DNA of 54,876 nucleotides from JAGMXM01 sp964458325 (GCA_964458325.1 CAYWIM010000020.1:1-54876), one strand, 5' to 3'. Positions 18,042 through 28,700 are shown, counted from the first letter of the stretch. Notes: generated by a model not told the origin, from the sequence alone. Numbers and translations: made by a program.

Positions 18042-19121
18042 ATGGACTCTCTACCTCCCATTCCCACGCCCGCCGGCCAGCGGTGGAAGGAGATCCGCTA
18101 CCACGTTCTGCCTATTGTCGTGTTCGGCCTGGCCGTGAGCGCGGTGACGATGCTGTGGCGGGATTACGTGAGCCCGCCGGGAATCGTGGGCCAGGTGGAG
18201 CCAACGATGGCCCAGGTCGTGAGCCCGGACACGGGGGTGTTGACCAATTTGCAGGTGTCGCTTCACGCGCCAGTCCGGGCGGGGCAGCTGGTGGCGGAGG
18301 TCGACATCAACGCCCGGTATCGACAGGACCTGGCAAGGGATCAGCTGCAAATCATGCAGATGGAGATGGATCCGGTCCTGAACCGGCAGCGGAGCATGAT
18401 GGATTACCAGCGGCTGAAGATGGATTTGATGGCGCAGGAGGTGGACCTGGCAACGGCGCGGATCAACCTCGAGCGGGCGCGCAACGACTGGCAGCGGAAG
18501 CACGATCTGCATGCGGCGCAGCTGATCACCGAGGATGAGTATGATCTGGTGACCAAGGTGAAGGAGGCCGCCTCGGCGGAAGTCGAGGAGCGGGCTCGGC
18601 TCGTGTCGGACCTGCAGGTGACGCTCGAGCGGATGCGCCCGCTGGGGGAGGTGAGGACCAACGAAGCGGCCATGGACATGCAGGAATACGTGAAATCAGT
18701 CCGGAGCCGCCGGCTGCAGACGGCCGGGGTCGAGCTGGATCGGATCCCCTTGCGGGCGCCGATCGACGGGGTGGTGACCTCGATTTTGCGCCGGAGCGGC
18801 GAGACCATCGTCGCAGGCGAACCGATCCTCACGATCTGCGCCACGAACGCGGATCGGATCGTGAGCTACCTGCGCCATCCGCTGCCGGCACACCTGGAGG
18901 CGGGCATGCCGGTCGAGGTGCGCTCCCGGACCACGAGGCCGATGGCGTTTCGATCGATCGTGCAGCGGGTGGGGGCGCAGCTGGAGATGGTATCCCTGGC
19001 GTTGATGACGCCTGGCCTGACGGTGGAATACGGCCTGCCCATCTGGGTGGAAGTCCCCGCCGAGAGCGGGCTTCGCCCGGGCGAGATGGTCTATCTCGAG
19101 CTGGCTCGCGCAGCCCACTAG
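18042..19121 (+). CDS. HlyD-family periplasmic adaptor (membrane fusion) protein
   Basis: Predicted 359-residue protein with one N-terminal transmembrane helix (about 23-41, VLPIVVFGLAVSAVTMLW) and a periplasmic body. The first biotinyl-lipoyl half-motif lies near 62-90 (VSPDTGVLTNLQVSLHAPVRAGQLVAEVD, split here by description only as VSPDTGVLTNL and VRAGQLVAEVD). A long alpha-hairpin (about 95-220) rich in Arg, Glu and Gln follows, then the second half-motif LRAPIDGVVTSILRRSGETI and a beta-barrel domain. Such adaptors bridge an inner-membrane transporter and a TolC-like channel. No ABC, RND or MFS pump is encoded nearby; the only inner-membrane partner in the operon is the DUF4956 protein. 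The TolC-like gene starts 12 bases downstream. Confidence 0.88.
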   Translation: MDSLPPIPTPAGQRWKEIRYHVLPIVVFGLAVSAVTMLWRDYVSPPGIVGQVEPTMAQVVSPDTGVLTNLQVSLHAPVRAGQLVAEVDINARYRQDLARDQLQIMQMEMDPVLNRQRSMMDYQRLKMDLMAQEVDLATARINLERARNDWQRKHDLHAAQLITEDEYDLVTKVKEAASAEVEERARLVSDLQVTLERMRPLGEVRTNEAAMDMQEYVKSVRSRRLQTAGVELDRIPLRAPIDGVVTSILRRSGETIVAGEPILTICATNADRIVSYLRHPLPAHLEAGMPVEVRSRTTRPMAFRSIVQRVGAQLEMVSLALMTPGLTVEYGLPIWVEVPAESGLRPGEMVYLELARAAH

Positions 19122-19133
19122 GCCGGACCGGAT

Positions 19134-20645
19134 ATGCGAGCCTGGAGAATCAAGCGGTGGGCGGCTGGGATCGTGGCGGCGGGATCGGCGCTCTGCATCG
19201 GAGCGGAAGCCAATGGGCCCGCCACTCGGACCATCACGCTTTCGGAGTGCTTCGAGCTCGCCCTCCGGCACAATCTCCAAGTCCAGATCGAGAGGTATTC
19301 GCCCGAACTGGCGCGCTACAATCTCGGTCTGGCCTACGGCGCCTACGATCCCGCCTTCGAGGTTGGCTTGGTCCATGATTACCTGGATCAGCCCGAGCGA
19401 TTCGACCCGAAGAAGGCGACCCCCGACATGGCCTACCGGCAGACCGGGGATCTGCTCGCTTCGGGCCTGGTGGGCCAGCTCCCGTTCGGGATGTCGTATT
19501 CCTTGGACCTGGGCAGCGACTGGCTGGACGCACGAAACCCGCAGCGCCAGCAGGATTATGCGGAGACGGCCGTGCGCGCGGGGCTGACCGTGAGGCAGCC
19601 GCTGTTGCGGAACTTCCGGATCGACTCGGCCGCGCAGCGGATTCTGGTCAGCCGGAAAAACCTCAAGATATCGGAGCTGTCGTTGCGCTGGCAGGTGATG
19701 AACACGGTGATGGCGGTGGAGGTGGCCTATTACGATTTGATTCAGGCGGCGGAGACGGTGAGACTGCAGGAGAAGGCGATCGATTTGGCGCGGACCTTCG
19801 CGCGGGAGATGGGGCAGCGGGCGCAAGCGGGGACGGCGCTGGCATTGGATCGGCAGCAGGCCGAGATGCAGGTCGAGCAGAGGCAGGCCGATCTGGCCGT
19901 TGCGCAGGAGGCGTTAGGCACACGGCAGAACGTGTTGAAGAACCTGCTGACGGACGATTTCGCCAGCTGGGTGGCCGTGGATCTCGAGCCAGCCGACCCG
20001 CTCCCTCTCGGCCCGGCGCCGGTGGATCTATCGGCCAGCTGGCAGTCGGCCATGTCCGACCGTCCCGACCTGATGCAGTCTGGTCTGGAACTGGAGAAGC
20101 AGGACATTGTGCTGCGGTATCACCGGAACCAGCTCTATCCGAGCCTGGATCTGGTGGCCAGCCTTGGGGTGGCGGGGGTCCGGGACACATTTGGAGATGC
20201 CTTCGAGGACATGCAGAATGCGGAGCATCCGTATTATTCGTATGGGATCGTGTTTAGCGTGCCTTTGGGCAATCGAACGGCACGGAATCAATACCGCGCG
20301 AGCCAGGGGCTTCGTAAACAGAGCCTGTTGCGCCACAAAGAACTCGAGCAGAACATCCAGGTGCGGGTGGACAGCGAACTGCGTATCGCTCGGCTGGCGT
20401 GGCGACGGGTGCAGTCGGCGCGGCAGGCCCGCCAATATGCCGAGGCGGCTTGGGAGGCTGAGCAGGAGCGGGTGCGGCGGGGCTTATCCATCACGTATTA
20501 CGTGTTGGAGAGCCAGCAGAAATTGACGGAAACACGAGTGGCGGAGGTGGGTGCATTGGCCGATTACAACAAGGCATTGGCGAGGCTGAGCCTGGAGGAC
20601 GCGACGATTTTGGGGCGCCATCGTTTGGATTTGGAGGTCAAGTAA
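19134..20645 (+). CDS. TolC-family outer-membrane efflux protein
   Basis: Predicted 503-residue outer-membrane factor. A signal peptide (about 1-26, WAAGIVAAGSALCIGAEA) is followed by the first helix of the family, TLSECFELALRHNLQVQIER. Two OEP repeats are visible: the first with VEVAYYDLIQAAETVRLQEKAI-type helices near 185-215, the second after about 300 with RPDLMQSGLELEKQDIVLRYHRNQLYPSLDLVAS, split in the family as PDLxxA and the YPSLDL motif. The end has RRGLSITYYVLESQQKLTETR, the conserved turn before the last helix. The trimer would form the exit duct for the HlyD-like adaptor encoded just upstream. It is the last gene of the operon. A weak GCAGG/CCTGC hairpin follows the stop but lacks a T run. 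Confidence 0.9.
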   Translation: MRAWRIKRWAAGIVAAGSALCIGAEANGPATRTITLSECFELALRHNLQVQIERYSPELARYNLGLAYGAYDPAFEVGLVHDYLDQPERFDPKKATPDMAYRQTGDLLASGLVGQLPFGMSYSLDLGSDWLDARNPQRQQDYAETAVRAGLTVRQPLLRNFRIDSAAQRILVSRKNLKISELSLRWQVMNTVMAVEVAYYDLIQAAETVRLQEKAIDLARTFAREMGQRAQAGTALALDRQQAEMQVEQRQADLAVAQEALGTRQNVLKNLLTDDFASWVAVDLEPADPLPLGPAPVDLSASWQSAMSDRPDLMQSGLELEKQDIVLRYHRNQLYPSLDLVASLGVAGVRDTFGDAFEDMQNAEHPYYSYGIVFSVPLGNRTARNQYRASQGLRKQSLLRHKELEQNIQVRVDSELRIARLAWRRVQSARQARQYAEAAWEAEQERVRRGLSITYYVLESQQKLTETRVAEVGALADYNKALARLSLEDATILGRHRLDLEVK

Positions 20646-20708
20646 GCAGGGATTGACAGGGGCTTGCCTGCGGGAGAGAGGGGCGCGTAAAAACTTTGCA
20701 GAAACCCT

Positions 20709-20737
20709 TTGACACAGCCGAGGGGAATCCGTAGTGT
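20709..20737 (+). promoter_or_regulatory. Promoter of the tRNA-Thr/tuf/secE/nusG operon
   Basis: A perfect -35 hexamer TTGACA (20709-20714) is followed by a 17-base spacer and a -10-like TAGTGT (20732-20737). It lies 130 bases before tRNA-Thr in the 222-base gap after the TolC-like gene, which contains no other gene. It is the likely start of the long information-processing transcript. Confidence 0.6.
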
Positions 20738-20867
20738 GATCGTCCGGTTTGCATTATTTGATCGGGTGAGGATTGAAGCCGACACTCTTGGTTTTCAAGA
20801 GAGGAGCCAAGGGCGGGCGGTTGTCTGTTGTTTGAGAAGGGTGATCGAGGCGAAAGATTACGGCGAC

Positions 20868-20943
<76 letters not shown>

Positions 20944-20989
20944 GGTTTTTGGACGGAACAATCTAAAAAAACAACGAGCAGGAATCGCA

Positions 20990-22180
<1,191 letters not shown>

Positions 22181-22220
22181 TCGAAGGCGGCCAGGCTTGC
22201 CCGCGGTGGGCTGGCCGGTC

Positions 22221-22296
22221 AGGGCGGTAGCTCAATTGGTAGAGTAGCGGTCTCCAAAACCGTCGGTTGGGGGTTCGAGTCCCTCCCGCCCTGCCA
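22221..22296 (+). tRNA. tRNA-Trp (CCA anticodon)
   Basis: A cloverleaf is clear. The acceptor is AGGGCGG/CCGCCCT, the D stem GCTC/GAGT, and the anticodon stem GCGGT/ACCGT with loop CTCCAAA, giving anticodon CCA. The T stem is GGGGG/CCCTC with loop TTCGAGT. The discriminator is G and CCA is encoded. The order tuf, tRNA-Trp, secE, nusG is a widespread bacterial arrangement. Confidence 0.97.
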
Positions 22297-22313
22297 GGCA
22301 GAATCATGGGATC

Positions 22314-22402
22314 GGAGGGGTGGCAGAGTGGTTGATTGCGGCGGTCTTGAAAACCGCTAAGGGGATCACCCTTCGGGGGTTCGAATCCCCCCCCCTCCGC
22401 CA
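22314..22402 (+). tRNA. tRNA-Ser (TGA anticodon)
   Basis: An 89-base class II tRNA. The acceptor is GGAGGGG/CCCCTCC and the anticodon stem GCGGT/ACCGC has loop CTTGAAA, giving anticodon TGA. A long variable arm includes CACCCTTCGGGG, followed by a T stem with TTCGAAT, discriminator G and encoded CCA. It lies 17 bases after tRNA-Trp and 11 before secE, an extra tRNA in a normally tRNA-Trp-only spacer. It reads UCA and other UCN codons. Confidence 0.95.
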
Positions 22403-22413
22403 GAAGGCGACAA

Positions 22414-22674
22414 GTGAACAAAGAAATCGTTTCGCTGTTGGTGTGGATCGTGGTGCTGGGCGTGGCCTTCGGCTACGCGTGGTATGCGGGGCATCTGAAG
22501 CGCCTGGCGGTTTTCGTGGCGGAAACCCGGGAAGAGCTGCGCAAGTGCACATGGCCGACCCGGCAGGAGCTGAAGGGCTCGACCATCGTGATTGTGATCA
22601 CCATCGCGCTGGTGGGATTGTTCACCATGGGGGTGGATTTTTTCATCACTTTAGCCGTGCGATCGATCATGTAG
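22414..22674 (+). CDS. secE: Preprotein translocase subunit SecE
   Basis: Predicted 86-residue SecE, which clamps SecY in the inner-membrane Sec translocon. It has an N-terminal hydrophobic segment (about 5-24, VSLLVWIVVLGVAFGYAWYA), the amphipathic helix with the conserved FVAETREELRKCTWPTRQEL motif (about 34-53), and the C-terminal membrane helix (TIVIVITIALVGLFTMGVDF). Two hydrophobic segments rather than one or three is an intermediate form. The start is GTG with AAGG about 7 bases upstream; no ATG precedes the first helix. It is 11 bases after tRNA-Ser and 23 before nusG. Confidence 0.96.
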   Translation: MNKEIVSLLVWIVVLGVAFGYAWYAGHLKRLAVFVAETREELRKCTWPTRQELKGSTIVIVITIALVGLFTMGVDFFITLAVRSIM

Positions 22675-22697
22675 AACGGGGCAGGACGGAGCGACAC

Positions 22698-23246
22698 ATG
22701 AAAAGCCAGTGGTTTGTCCTGCACACTTTGGCCGGGCAGGAACAGAAGGTCAAAGAAAGCATCGAGAAGCGCCTCCGAGCCGAGGAGATGGAGGGGTATA
22801 TCGAGGAGGTGCTGGTCCCGATGGAGCGGGTGGCCGAGGTGCGCAACGGCAAGAAGACCGTCACCACCCGGAAGCTGTATCCGGGCTATGTGTTTATCCA
22901 GATGCAGCTGCTGGACGAGAACCAGCGGGTGATCGAGAAGCCGTGGTATTTCATCCGGGACACGCAAGGGATCATTGGCTTCGTGGGGGGAGAGCGTCCG
23001 GCGCCGGCGGCGCCGGAGGAGATCGAGCTGATCAAGGCCCAGATATCCGAGTCGGAGGAGCACGAGAAGCCGAAGGTGAATTTCGAGGTGGGCGAGACGG
23101 TCAAGATCAACGACGGCCCGTTCTTGAATTTCAGCGGGGTGATCGAGGAGATCGAGCCCGAGCGCGGCAAGCTGAAAGTGACGGTGAACATATTCGGCCG
23201 GAACACGCCGGTGGAGCTGGAGTACTGGCAGGTCGAAAAAGCATAG
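22698..23246 (+). CDS. nusG: Transcription termination/antitermination protein NusG
   Basis: Predicted 182-residue NusG, which binds the RNA polymerase clamp and links it to Rho or to the ribosome through S10. The NGN domain begins QWFVLHTLAGQEQKVKESI and includes YPGYVFIQMQL and GIIGFVGG; the KOW domain has FEVGETVKINDGPFLNFSG and ends with ELEYWQVEKA. Length and motifs are normal for the family. The ATG at 22698 is chosen because GGAG lies about 8 bases upstream and the sequence begins with the canonical MKSQWFVLH. Longer in-frame starts would run through the tRNA-Ser gene. Confidence 0.97.
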   Translation: MKSQWFVLHTLAGQEQKVKESIEKRLRAEEMEGYIEEVLVPMERVAEVRNGKKTVTTRKLYPGYVFIQMQLLDENQRVIEKPWYFIRDTQGIIGFVGGERPAPAAPEEIELIKAQISESEEHEKPKVNFEVGETVKINDGPFLNFSGVIEEIEPERGKLKVTVNIFGRNTPVELEYWQVEKA

Positions 23247-23256
23247 CACAGGTTTT

Positions 23257-23682
23257 ATGGCGAAGAAGGTTGTTGGACAGATCAAACTGCAGATACCGGC
23301 GGGGCAGGCGAATCCGGCGCCGCCGGTGGGTCCCGCGCTGGGCCAGCACGGGGTGAACATTATGGCCTTCTGCAAGGATTTCAATGCGGCCACTCGGGAT
23401 CAGGCCGGCATGATCATCCCGGTCGTGATCAAGGTCTACCAGGACAAGTCCTTCACCTACATCACCAAGTCCCCGCCGGCGGCGGTCCTGCTCAAGAAGG
23501 CGGCCGGGATCGCCACCGGCTCGAAGGTCCCTAACAAAGAGAAGGTCGGCAAGGTGACGCGCAAGCAGATTCTCGACATCGTCAAGCTCAAGGCCAAGGA
23601 TCTGAACGCCACGAACGAGGAGATGGCGATTCGGATCGTGGCCGGCACAGCCCGGAGCATGGGCCTGGACGTCGTCGATTAA
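23257..23682 (+). CDS. rplK: 50S ribosomal protein L11
   Basis: Predicted 141-residue L11, part of the GTPase-associated stalk base on 23S rRNA, where it contacts elongation factors and RelA. The N-terminal domain has the proline-rich PAGQANPAPPVGPALGQHG segment and FCKDFNAAT; the C-terminal rRNA-binding domain ends with ARSMGLDVVD. Length is as expected. It starts 10 bases after nusG, leaving no room for a separate L1-binding leader, so the gene is probably expressed from the tuf/nusG transcript. Confidence 0.98.
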   Translation: MAKKVVGQIKLQIPAGQANPAPPVGPALGQHGVNIMAFCKDFNAATRDQAGMIIPVVIKVYQDKSFTYITKSPPAAVLLKKAAGIATGSKVPNKEKVGKVTRKQILDIVKLKAKDLNATNEEMAIRIVAGTARSMGLDVVD

Positions 23683-23728
23683 CCCCAACCGCGGGAGAGC
23701 TTCGGCTCGTTGGCACCGCAACCCTACC

Positions 23729-24427
23729 ATGCCCAGCAAACGTTATAAGAAAGCGCTCACGCTCGTGGATCCGAGCAAGCAGTATCCGTTGAAGACCGCC
23801 GTGGAGATCCTGAGCAAGTTCCCGCGGGCCAAGTTCAACGAGACGGTGGATTTGGCATTTCACCTCGGGGTGGATCCCCGCCAGTCGGACCAGATGGTGC
23901 GCGGGACGGTGGCCCTGCCGCACGGCACGGGCAGGACGGTCCGCGTCCTGGTGTTCGCGAAGGAGGGGCCCGCCGCCGAGGCAGCCCGGCAGGCCGGCGC
24001 CGAGCATGTCGGTTTCGACGAGCTGATCAAGAAATGCACCGAGGGATGGACCGACTTCGACGTGGCCATCGCCACGCCCGAGGCGATGAGCGAGGTGCGC
24101 AAGCTGGGCAAGGTGTTGGGCCCCCGCGGCCTGATGCCCAATCCCAAGACCGGCACGGTGACCGAGGACACCGCCAAGGCGATCAAGGAGGTCAAGGCCG
24201 GCCGGGTCGAGTTCAAGGTGGACAAAGGCGCCAATGTGCAGGTCCCAGTGGGCAAGGTGGGTTTCACGTCCGATCAGATTTTAGAGAATGCCCAATCCGT
24301 GATTCGAGCGGTCGTCAAGGCTCGACCGGCCAGCGTGCGGGGTGTTTTCATCCGGAGCTGCACGGTGTCGGCCACGATGAGCCCGCCGGTTCGGGTGGAT
24401 GTGCGGGAATTCTTGGCTGCGGCCTGA
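23729..24427 (+). CDS. rplA: 50S ribosomal protein L1
   Basis: Predicted 232-residue L1, the mobile stalk near the E site and, in E. coli, a translational repressor of its own operon. The conserved LGPRGLMPNPKTGTV signature is present (about residues 130-144), with the RGTVALPHGTGRTVRVLVF strand in domain II and the terminal SCTVSATMSPPVRVD. Length is typical. The 46-base gap after rplK shows no obvious L1-binding structure. The Shine-Dalgarno is weak here, with CACCGCAACCCTACC before the ATG. Confidence 0.98.
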   Translation: MPSKRYKKALTLVDPSKQYPLKTAVEILSKFPRAKFNETVDLAFHLGVDPRQSDQMVRGTVALPHGTGRTVRVLVFAKEGPAAEAARQAGAEHVGFDELIKKCTEGWTDFDVAIATPEAMSEVRKLGKVLGPRGLMPNPKTGTVTEDTAKAIKEVKAGRVEFKVDKGANVQVPVGKVGFTSDQILENAQSVIRAVVKARPASVRGVFIRSCTVSATMSPPVRVDVREFLAAA

Positions 24428-24451
24428 CGGCCCCTAGCGAATGGAGAGGAT

Positions 24452-24964
24452 ATGCGCGCCGAAAAACAACTGATAGCCAGCGAGTATTTAAACCGGCTGA
24501 AGAGCTCGCCTTTCTTCATCCTCGCGGATTATCGCGGGATGAAGGTGCCCCATTTCAACGAGCTGCGCCGGAGGCTGGCGAAGGCCGGGGCGGAGATTCA
24601 TGTCATCAAGAACGCGATGTTCGACCGGGCGGTTCGCGAGGCGGGATTGCCCGGCCTGGGAGAGGCATTGACGGGCCAATTGGCCGCCATCACCGGGCGG
24701 CAGGACATCGCCGCGGCGGCCAAGGTCCTGAAGACATTCCGGGCCGAATTTGAGCGTCCGACCATCCAGTTCGGCTATTTGGACGCGCAGCGATTGGAGG
24801 CGGCGGAGCTGGTTCAGCTGGCCGATTTGCCGCCGCTGGAGACGCTGCGGGCGCAGCTGATGGGGCTGTTGAACACGCCAGCGACGCGGCTGGTCCAAGT
24901 CTTGCGGGCGCCGGGGCAGCAGGTCGCGCGGGTATTGCAGGCCCGAGCGGACAAGGTCGGATGA
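24452..24964 (+). CDS. rplJ: 50S ribosomal protein L10
   Basis: Predicted 170-residue L10, which anchors L7/L12 dimers to the stalk base and controls its own synthesis with L7/L12 in E. coli. The N-terminal rRNA-binding domain includes SSPFFILADYRGMKVPHFNE and VIKNAMFDRA; the C-terminal helix (after about 135) with VQVLRAPGQQVARVLQA would carry L7/L12. A good GGAGAGGA site precedes the ATG. The gap to rplA is only 24 bases, so the large L10 leader structure known from E. coli is not present. Confidence 0.97.
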   Translation: MRAEKQLIASEYLNRLKSSPFFILADYRGMKVPHFNELRRRLAKAGAEIHVIKNAMFDRAVREAGLPGLGEALTGQLAAITGRQDIAAAAKVLKTFRAEFERPTIQFGYLDAQRLEAAELVQLADLPPLETLRAQLMGLLNTPATRLVQVLRAPGQQVARVLQARADKVG

Positions 24965-25089
24965 AGATAGATTTCGGTTCCGGGCATCGCCCGAGGAGCT
25001 GGAAACAACACAATGACTGAACCGTCGGCTGGCCGGGTGCCGGCTTAATTCATCCGCGAGAGCGGGTGGCGACGCCAACGAAGGTGCAT

Positions 25090-25473
25090 ATGGCTGAGCT
25101 AGAAACGATTGTTGAGCAACTGAGCAAACTGACCGTGATCGAGGCTGCGGAGCTGGTGAAGAAGCTCGAGACGGCATGGGGAGTCTCCGCGGCGGCGCCG
25201 GTGGCGGTGGCGGCGGTGGCGGGCCCGGCCGCGGCAGCGCCCGAGGCGGAGGTGAAAACCACTTTTGACGTGATCCTGGCGTCCGCGCCCGCGGACAAGA
25301 AAATCGCCGTGATCAAGGCGGTCCGCGAGATCAAGGCGGGGCTGGGTCTGGCCGAGGCCAAGAAGATGGTGGAAGAGGCGCCCAAGCCGATCCTGGAAGG
25401 CGCCAACAAAGCGGATGCCGAGGCAGCCAAGAAGAAGCTCGAGGATGCCGGAGCGAAGGTCGAGCTCAAGTAA
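25090..25473 (+). CDS. rplL: 50S ribosomal protein L7/L12
   Basis: Predicted 127-residue acidic stalk protein that recruits translational GTPases. The N-terminal dimerisation domain has LETIVEQLSKLTVIEAAELV, then an Ala/Val-rich hinge (about 40-60). The C-terminal domain has FDVILASAPADKKIAVIKAV, REIKAGLGLAEAKKMVEEAP and DAGAKVELK. The ATG at 25090 is preferred to an upstream GTG (25066) because GAAGG lies 5 bases before it and it gives the usual N-terminus MAELETIVEQ. The gene is 125 bases after rplJ and is followed by a strong terminator-like hairpin. Confidence 0.96.
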   Translation: MAELETIVEQLSKLTVIEAAELVKKLETAWGVSAAAPVAVAAVAGPAAAAPEAEVKTTFDVILASAPADKKIAVIKAVREIKAGLGLAEAKKMVEEAPKPILEGANKADAEAAKKKLEDAGAKVELK

Positions 25474-25488
25474 GAGTCAATGTCGCAT

Positions 25489-25526
25489 CGGGCGCGGGGC
25501 GGGGAAATCCGCCGCGCCCGGTTTTT
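25489..25526 (+). terminator. Intrinsic terminator or attenuator between rplL and rpoB
   Basis: A perfect 9-bp stem CGGGCGCGG (25489-25497) / CCGCGCCCG (25512-25520) with a 14-base loop is followed by a run of five T (25522-25526). It lies 15 bases after the rplL stop. An attenuator at this place is well known in E. coli, where it sets a lower level of rpoBC than of the ribosomal genes. No strong promoter is visible between it and rpoB, so partial readthrough is likely. Confidence 0.85.
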
Positions 25527-25700
25527 CCGAAGGCAACTCCCGCCGGCCGGGCATGAGGGTCAAAGGGCGCGGCGGGGAGCGGCCATGGCAAGCCCGGGCG
25601 GAGTCCAGGCGCAGGGCGGGACTCCGGGCGGGCAGCGTATTTGGGGAGTCGTCAATCGTCGCCGGGCAGTGAATCTCCGGCAGCAACCGCGGACAAGAAC

Positions 25701-28700
25701 ATGCCAGCACGCGCATCGGAACGGATCAATTTTGGCAAGATCAAAGAAGTTCTGGCCCCGCCGAACCTGATCGAGCTGCAGATCAACTCCTATCGGGAGT
25801 TTTTGCAGTCGGATGCGCCGCCCTCGCGGCGGAAGAACGCCGGCCTGCAGGCGGTGTTCACCGAGGTGTTTCCGATCGAGAGCTACGACGGGAAGGTGGT
25901 GCTGGACTTTCACAGCTACGAGATTGGGGAGCCCAAGAGCGAATGGCTCGAGTGTTTGCGGGAGGGATTGACCTACGGTGCGCCGCTGCACGTGACGTTC
26001 CAGCTCAAGGACGAGACGGGGACCAAAGAGGAGAAGGTGTTCATGGGGGAGCTGCCGCTCATGACGCCCCAGGGGACGTTTGTCATCAACGGGGCCGAGC
26101 GGGTGATCGTCAGCCAGCTCCATCGCTCGCCCGGCTTGGCCTTCGAGGCCACGCAGCATCCCAACGGCAAGATTCTGCATTCGTTCCGGATCATCCCCGA
26201 CCGGGGCTCATGGTATGAGGCCCAGTTCGACACCAGCGATCTGCTCTACGTGTACCTGGACCGCAAGAAGCGGCGGCGGAAGTTTCTGACGACAACGTTC
26301 TTCCGTGCGCTTGGTTCCAGCTCGGACGCGGACATCCTCAAGCTCTTTTACGAGATCGAGGAGATGACGATCAAGCAGGCGGAGTCGCTGGAGAACCTGC
26401 AGAACAAGGTCCTGATCGAGGATGCGGTGGATCCGAGCAAGAACATGCCAGTGGCGCGGGCCTTCGAGCCGCTGTCGAAGGTGGCGCTGCGGCAGATCGC
26501 CGAGCTGGGCATCACGCGGATCCGCCTGGTCGACACGGCATCCGACGACGGGATCGTCATCAAGTGTCTGAAGAAGGATCCGACGAAGAACGAGGAGGAG
26601 GCGCTCAAGGACATCTACCGCCGGCTCCGGCCGGGGGATCCGCCGACGGCGGCCAACGCGCGGGCGTTGATCAAGCGGCTCTTCTTCGATCCCAAGAGGT
26701 ATGATCTGGGGCGGGTGGGGCGATACAAGATCAACCAGAAGCTCGGGCTGAAGATCCACGAAACCACCCGCGTGCTGACCAAGGAAGACCTGGTGGCGGC
26801 GACGAAATACCTGCTGCGGCTCAAGAAAGGGGAGGGGAGCCTCGACGACATCGACCACCTGGGAAGCCGCCGGGTGCGAACCGTGGGGGAGCTGCTGGCC
26901 AACCAATGCCGCGTGGGCCTGGCCCGCACCGAGCGGCTGGTCAAGGAACGGATGACGCTGTTCGACCAGGGATTGGACTCGATGACGCCGCAGAAGCTCA
27001 TCAATCCAAAGGCGTTGTCGGCGGTCATCCGGGACTTCTTCGGCCGGAGCCAGCTTTCGCAGTTCATGGATCAGATCAATCCGTTGGCGGAGCTGACGCA
27101 CAAGCGGCGGCTATCCGCTCTGGGGCCGGGCGGGCTGTCGCGCGATCGGGCCGGATTCGAGGTGCGGGACGTCCACCCGTCGCACTACGGGCGGATCTGC
27201 CCGATCGAGACCCCCGAAGGGCCGAACATCGGGCTCATCGCGTCCCTGGCCACCTTTGCGCGGGTGAACGATTTCGGGTTCATCGAGACCCCCTATCGGA
27301 AAGTCGAGAAGGGCAAGGTCACGCAGCAGATCGAGTATCTGACGGCGGATCGCGAGGAGCCTTTTATGATCGCGCAGGCCAACGCGCCGATCGACGACAA
27401 GGGGCGGTTCCTGACAGAGCGCGTGCCCTGCCGGTTCAAGGGCGACTTCGTGGACGTGGAGCCCGCCCGCGTCGATTACATGGACGTGTCGCCCAAGCAG
27501 CTGGTGTCGGTGGCCGCGGGTTTGATCCCGTTCCTGGAGCATGACGACGCGAACCGGGCGCTGATGGGTTCGAACATGCAGCGCCAGGCGGTCCCGCTGC
27601 TGGTGACGGAGCCGCCTCTCGTGGCGACAGGGCTGGAGGATCGGGTGGCGCGGGATTCGTGCGCGGTCATCGCGGCGCAGGAAGCCGGCAAGGTGGCCTC
27701 CGTCTCGGCCGACCGCATCATCGTCACCGCCGACGGCAAGATGCCCGAGTCGCGCCGCAAGCTCAAGACGGATCCGGACCACGGGCTGTATATCTATCCG
27801 GTCCGGAAGTTCATGCGGTCCAACGCGGCCACATGCATCAACCAGAAAGTGCTGGTCGGGCGCGGCGACGGGGTGAAAAAAGGGCAGATCATCGCCGACG
27901 GGCCCTGCACGAGCGGGGGCGAGCTGGCTCTGGGGCGCAACGTGCTGGTGGCCTTCATGCCGTGGAACGGCTACAACTTCGAGGACGCGATCCTGATCAG
28001 CGAGCGGATCGTCAAGGATGACGTCTTCACCTCGATTCACGTCGATGAGTTCGAGGTGGGGGCGCGGGACACGAAGCTGGGGCCGGAGGAGATCACGCGG
28101 GACATCCCCAACGTGGGGGAGGAGGCGCTGGCGAATCTGGGCCCGGACGGTGTGATCCGGGTCGGGGCGGAGGTCAAGCCGGGCGACATCCTGGTGGGGA
28201 AGATCACGCCCAAGAGCGAGACGGAACTGGCGCCGGAGGAGCGCCTGCTCCGGGCGATCTTCGGGGAGAAGGCTGCCGATGTGAAGGATACCTCGCTGAA
28301 GGTGCCTTCGGGGACTTACGGAATCGTCATGGACGTCAAGGTCTCCGCCAAGCGGGAGAGCGAGCGCAGAGAGAGAGAGGTCGAGGACACGAAAAAGCCG
28401 GCCAAGCAGGTGCTGGACGAGTTCAAGGCGAAGACCGAGGAGTTGCGCGAGCAGCTGACGGAGGCGCTGAGCAACATTCTCCTGGGCGAGAAGATCCCGC
28501 TGGACGTGGTCAACTCGGAGACGGGGGAGATCATCATTCCGGCCAACCGGAAGATCACCAAGACGCTGCTGCGCAAGCTGGCGGGTGTCTACGACCGGAT
28601 CGAGATCGATCCGTCGCCGATTCGCAACAAGATCAACGAGATCATCGGGGCGTACAAGAAGAAATTCGACGATCTGCAGATGCAGCATGACGAGGAGCTG

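Noticed and set aside
20653..20681. TTGACA directly after the TolC-like gene
   Set aside because: No -10-like hexamer at 16-18 bases; the element at 20709 is better.
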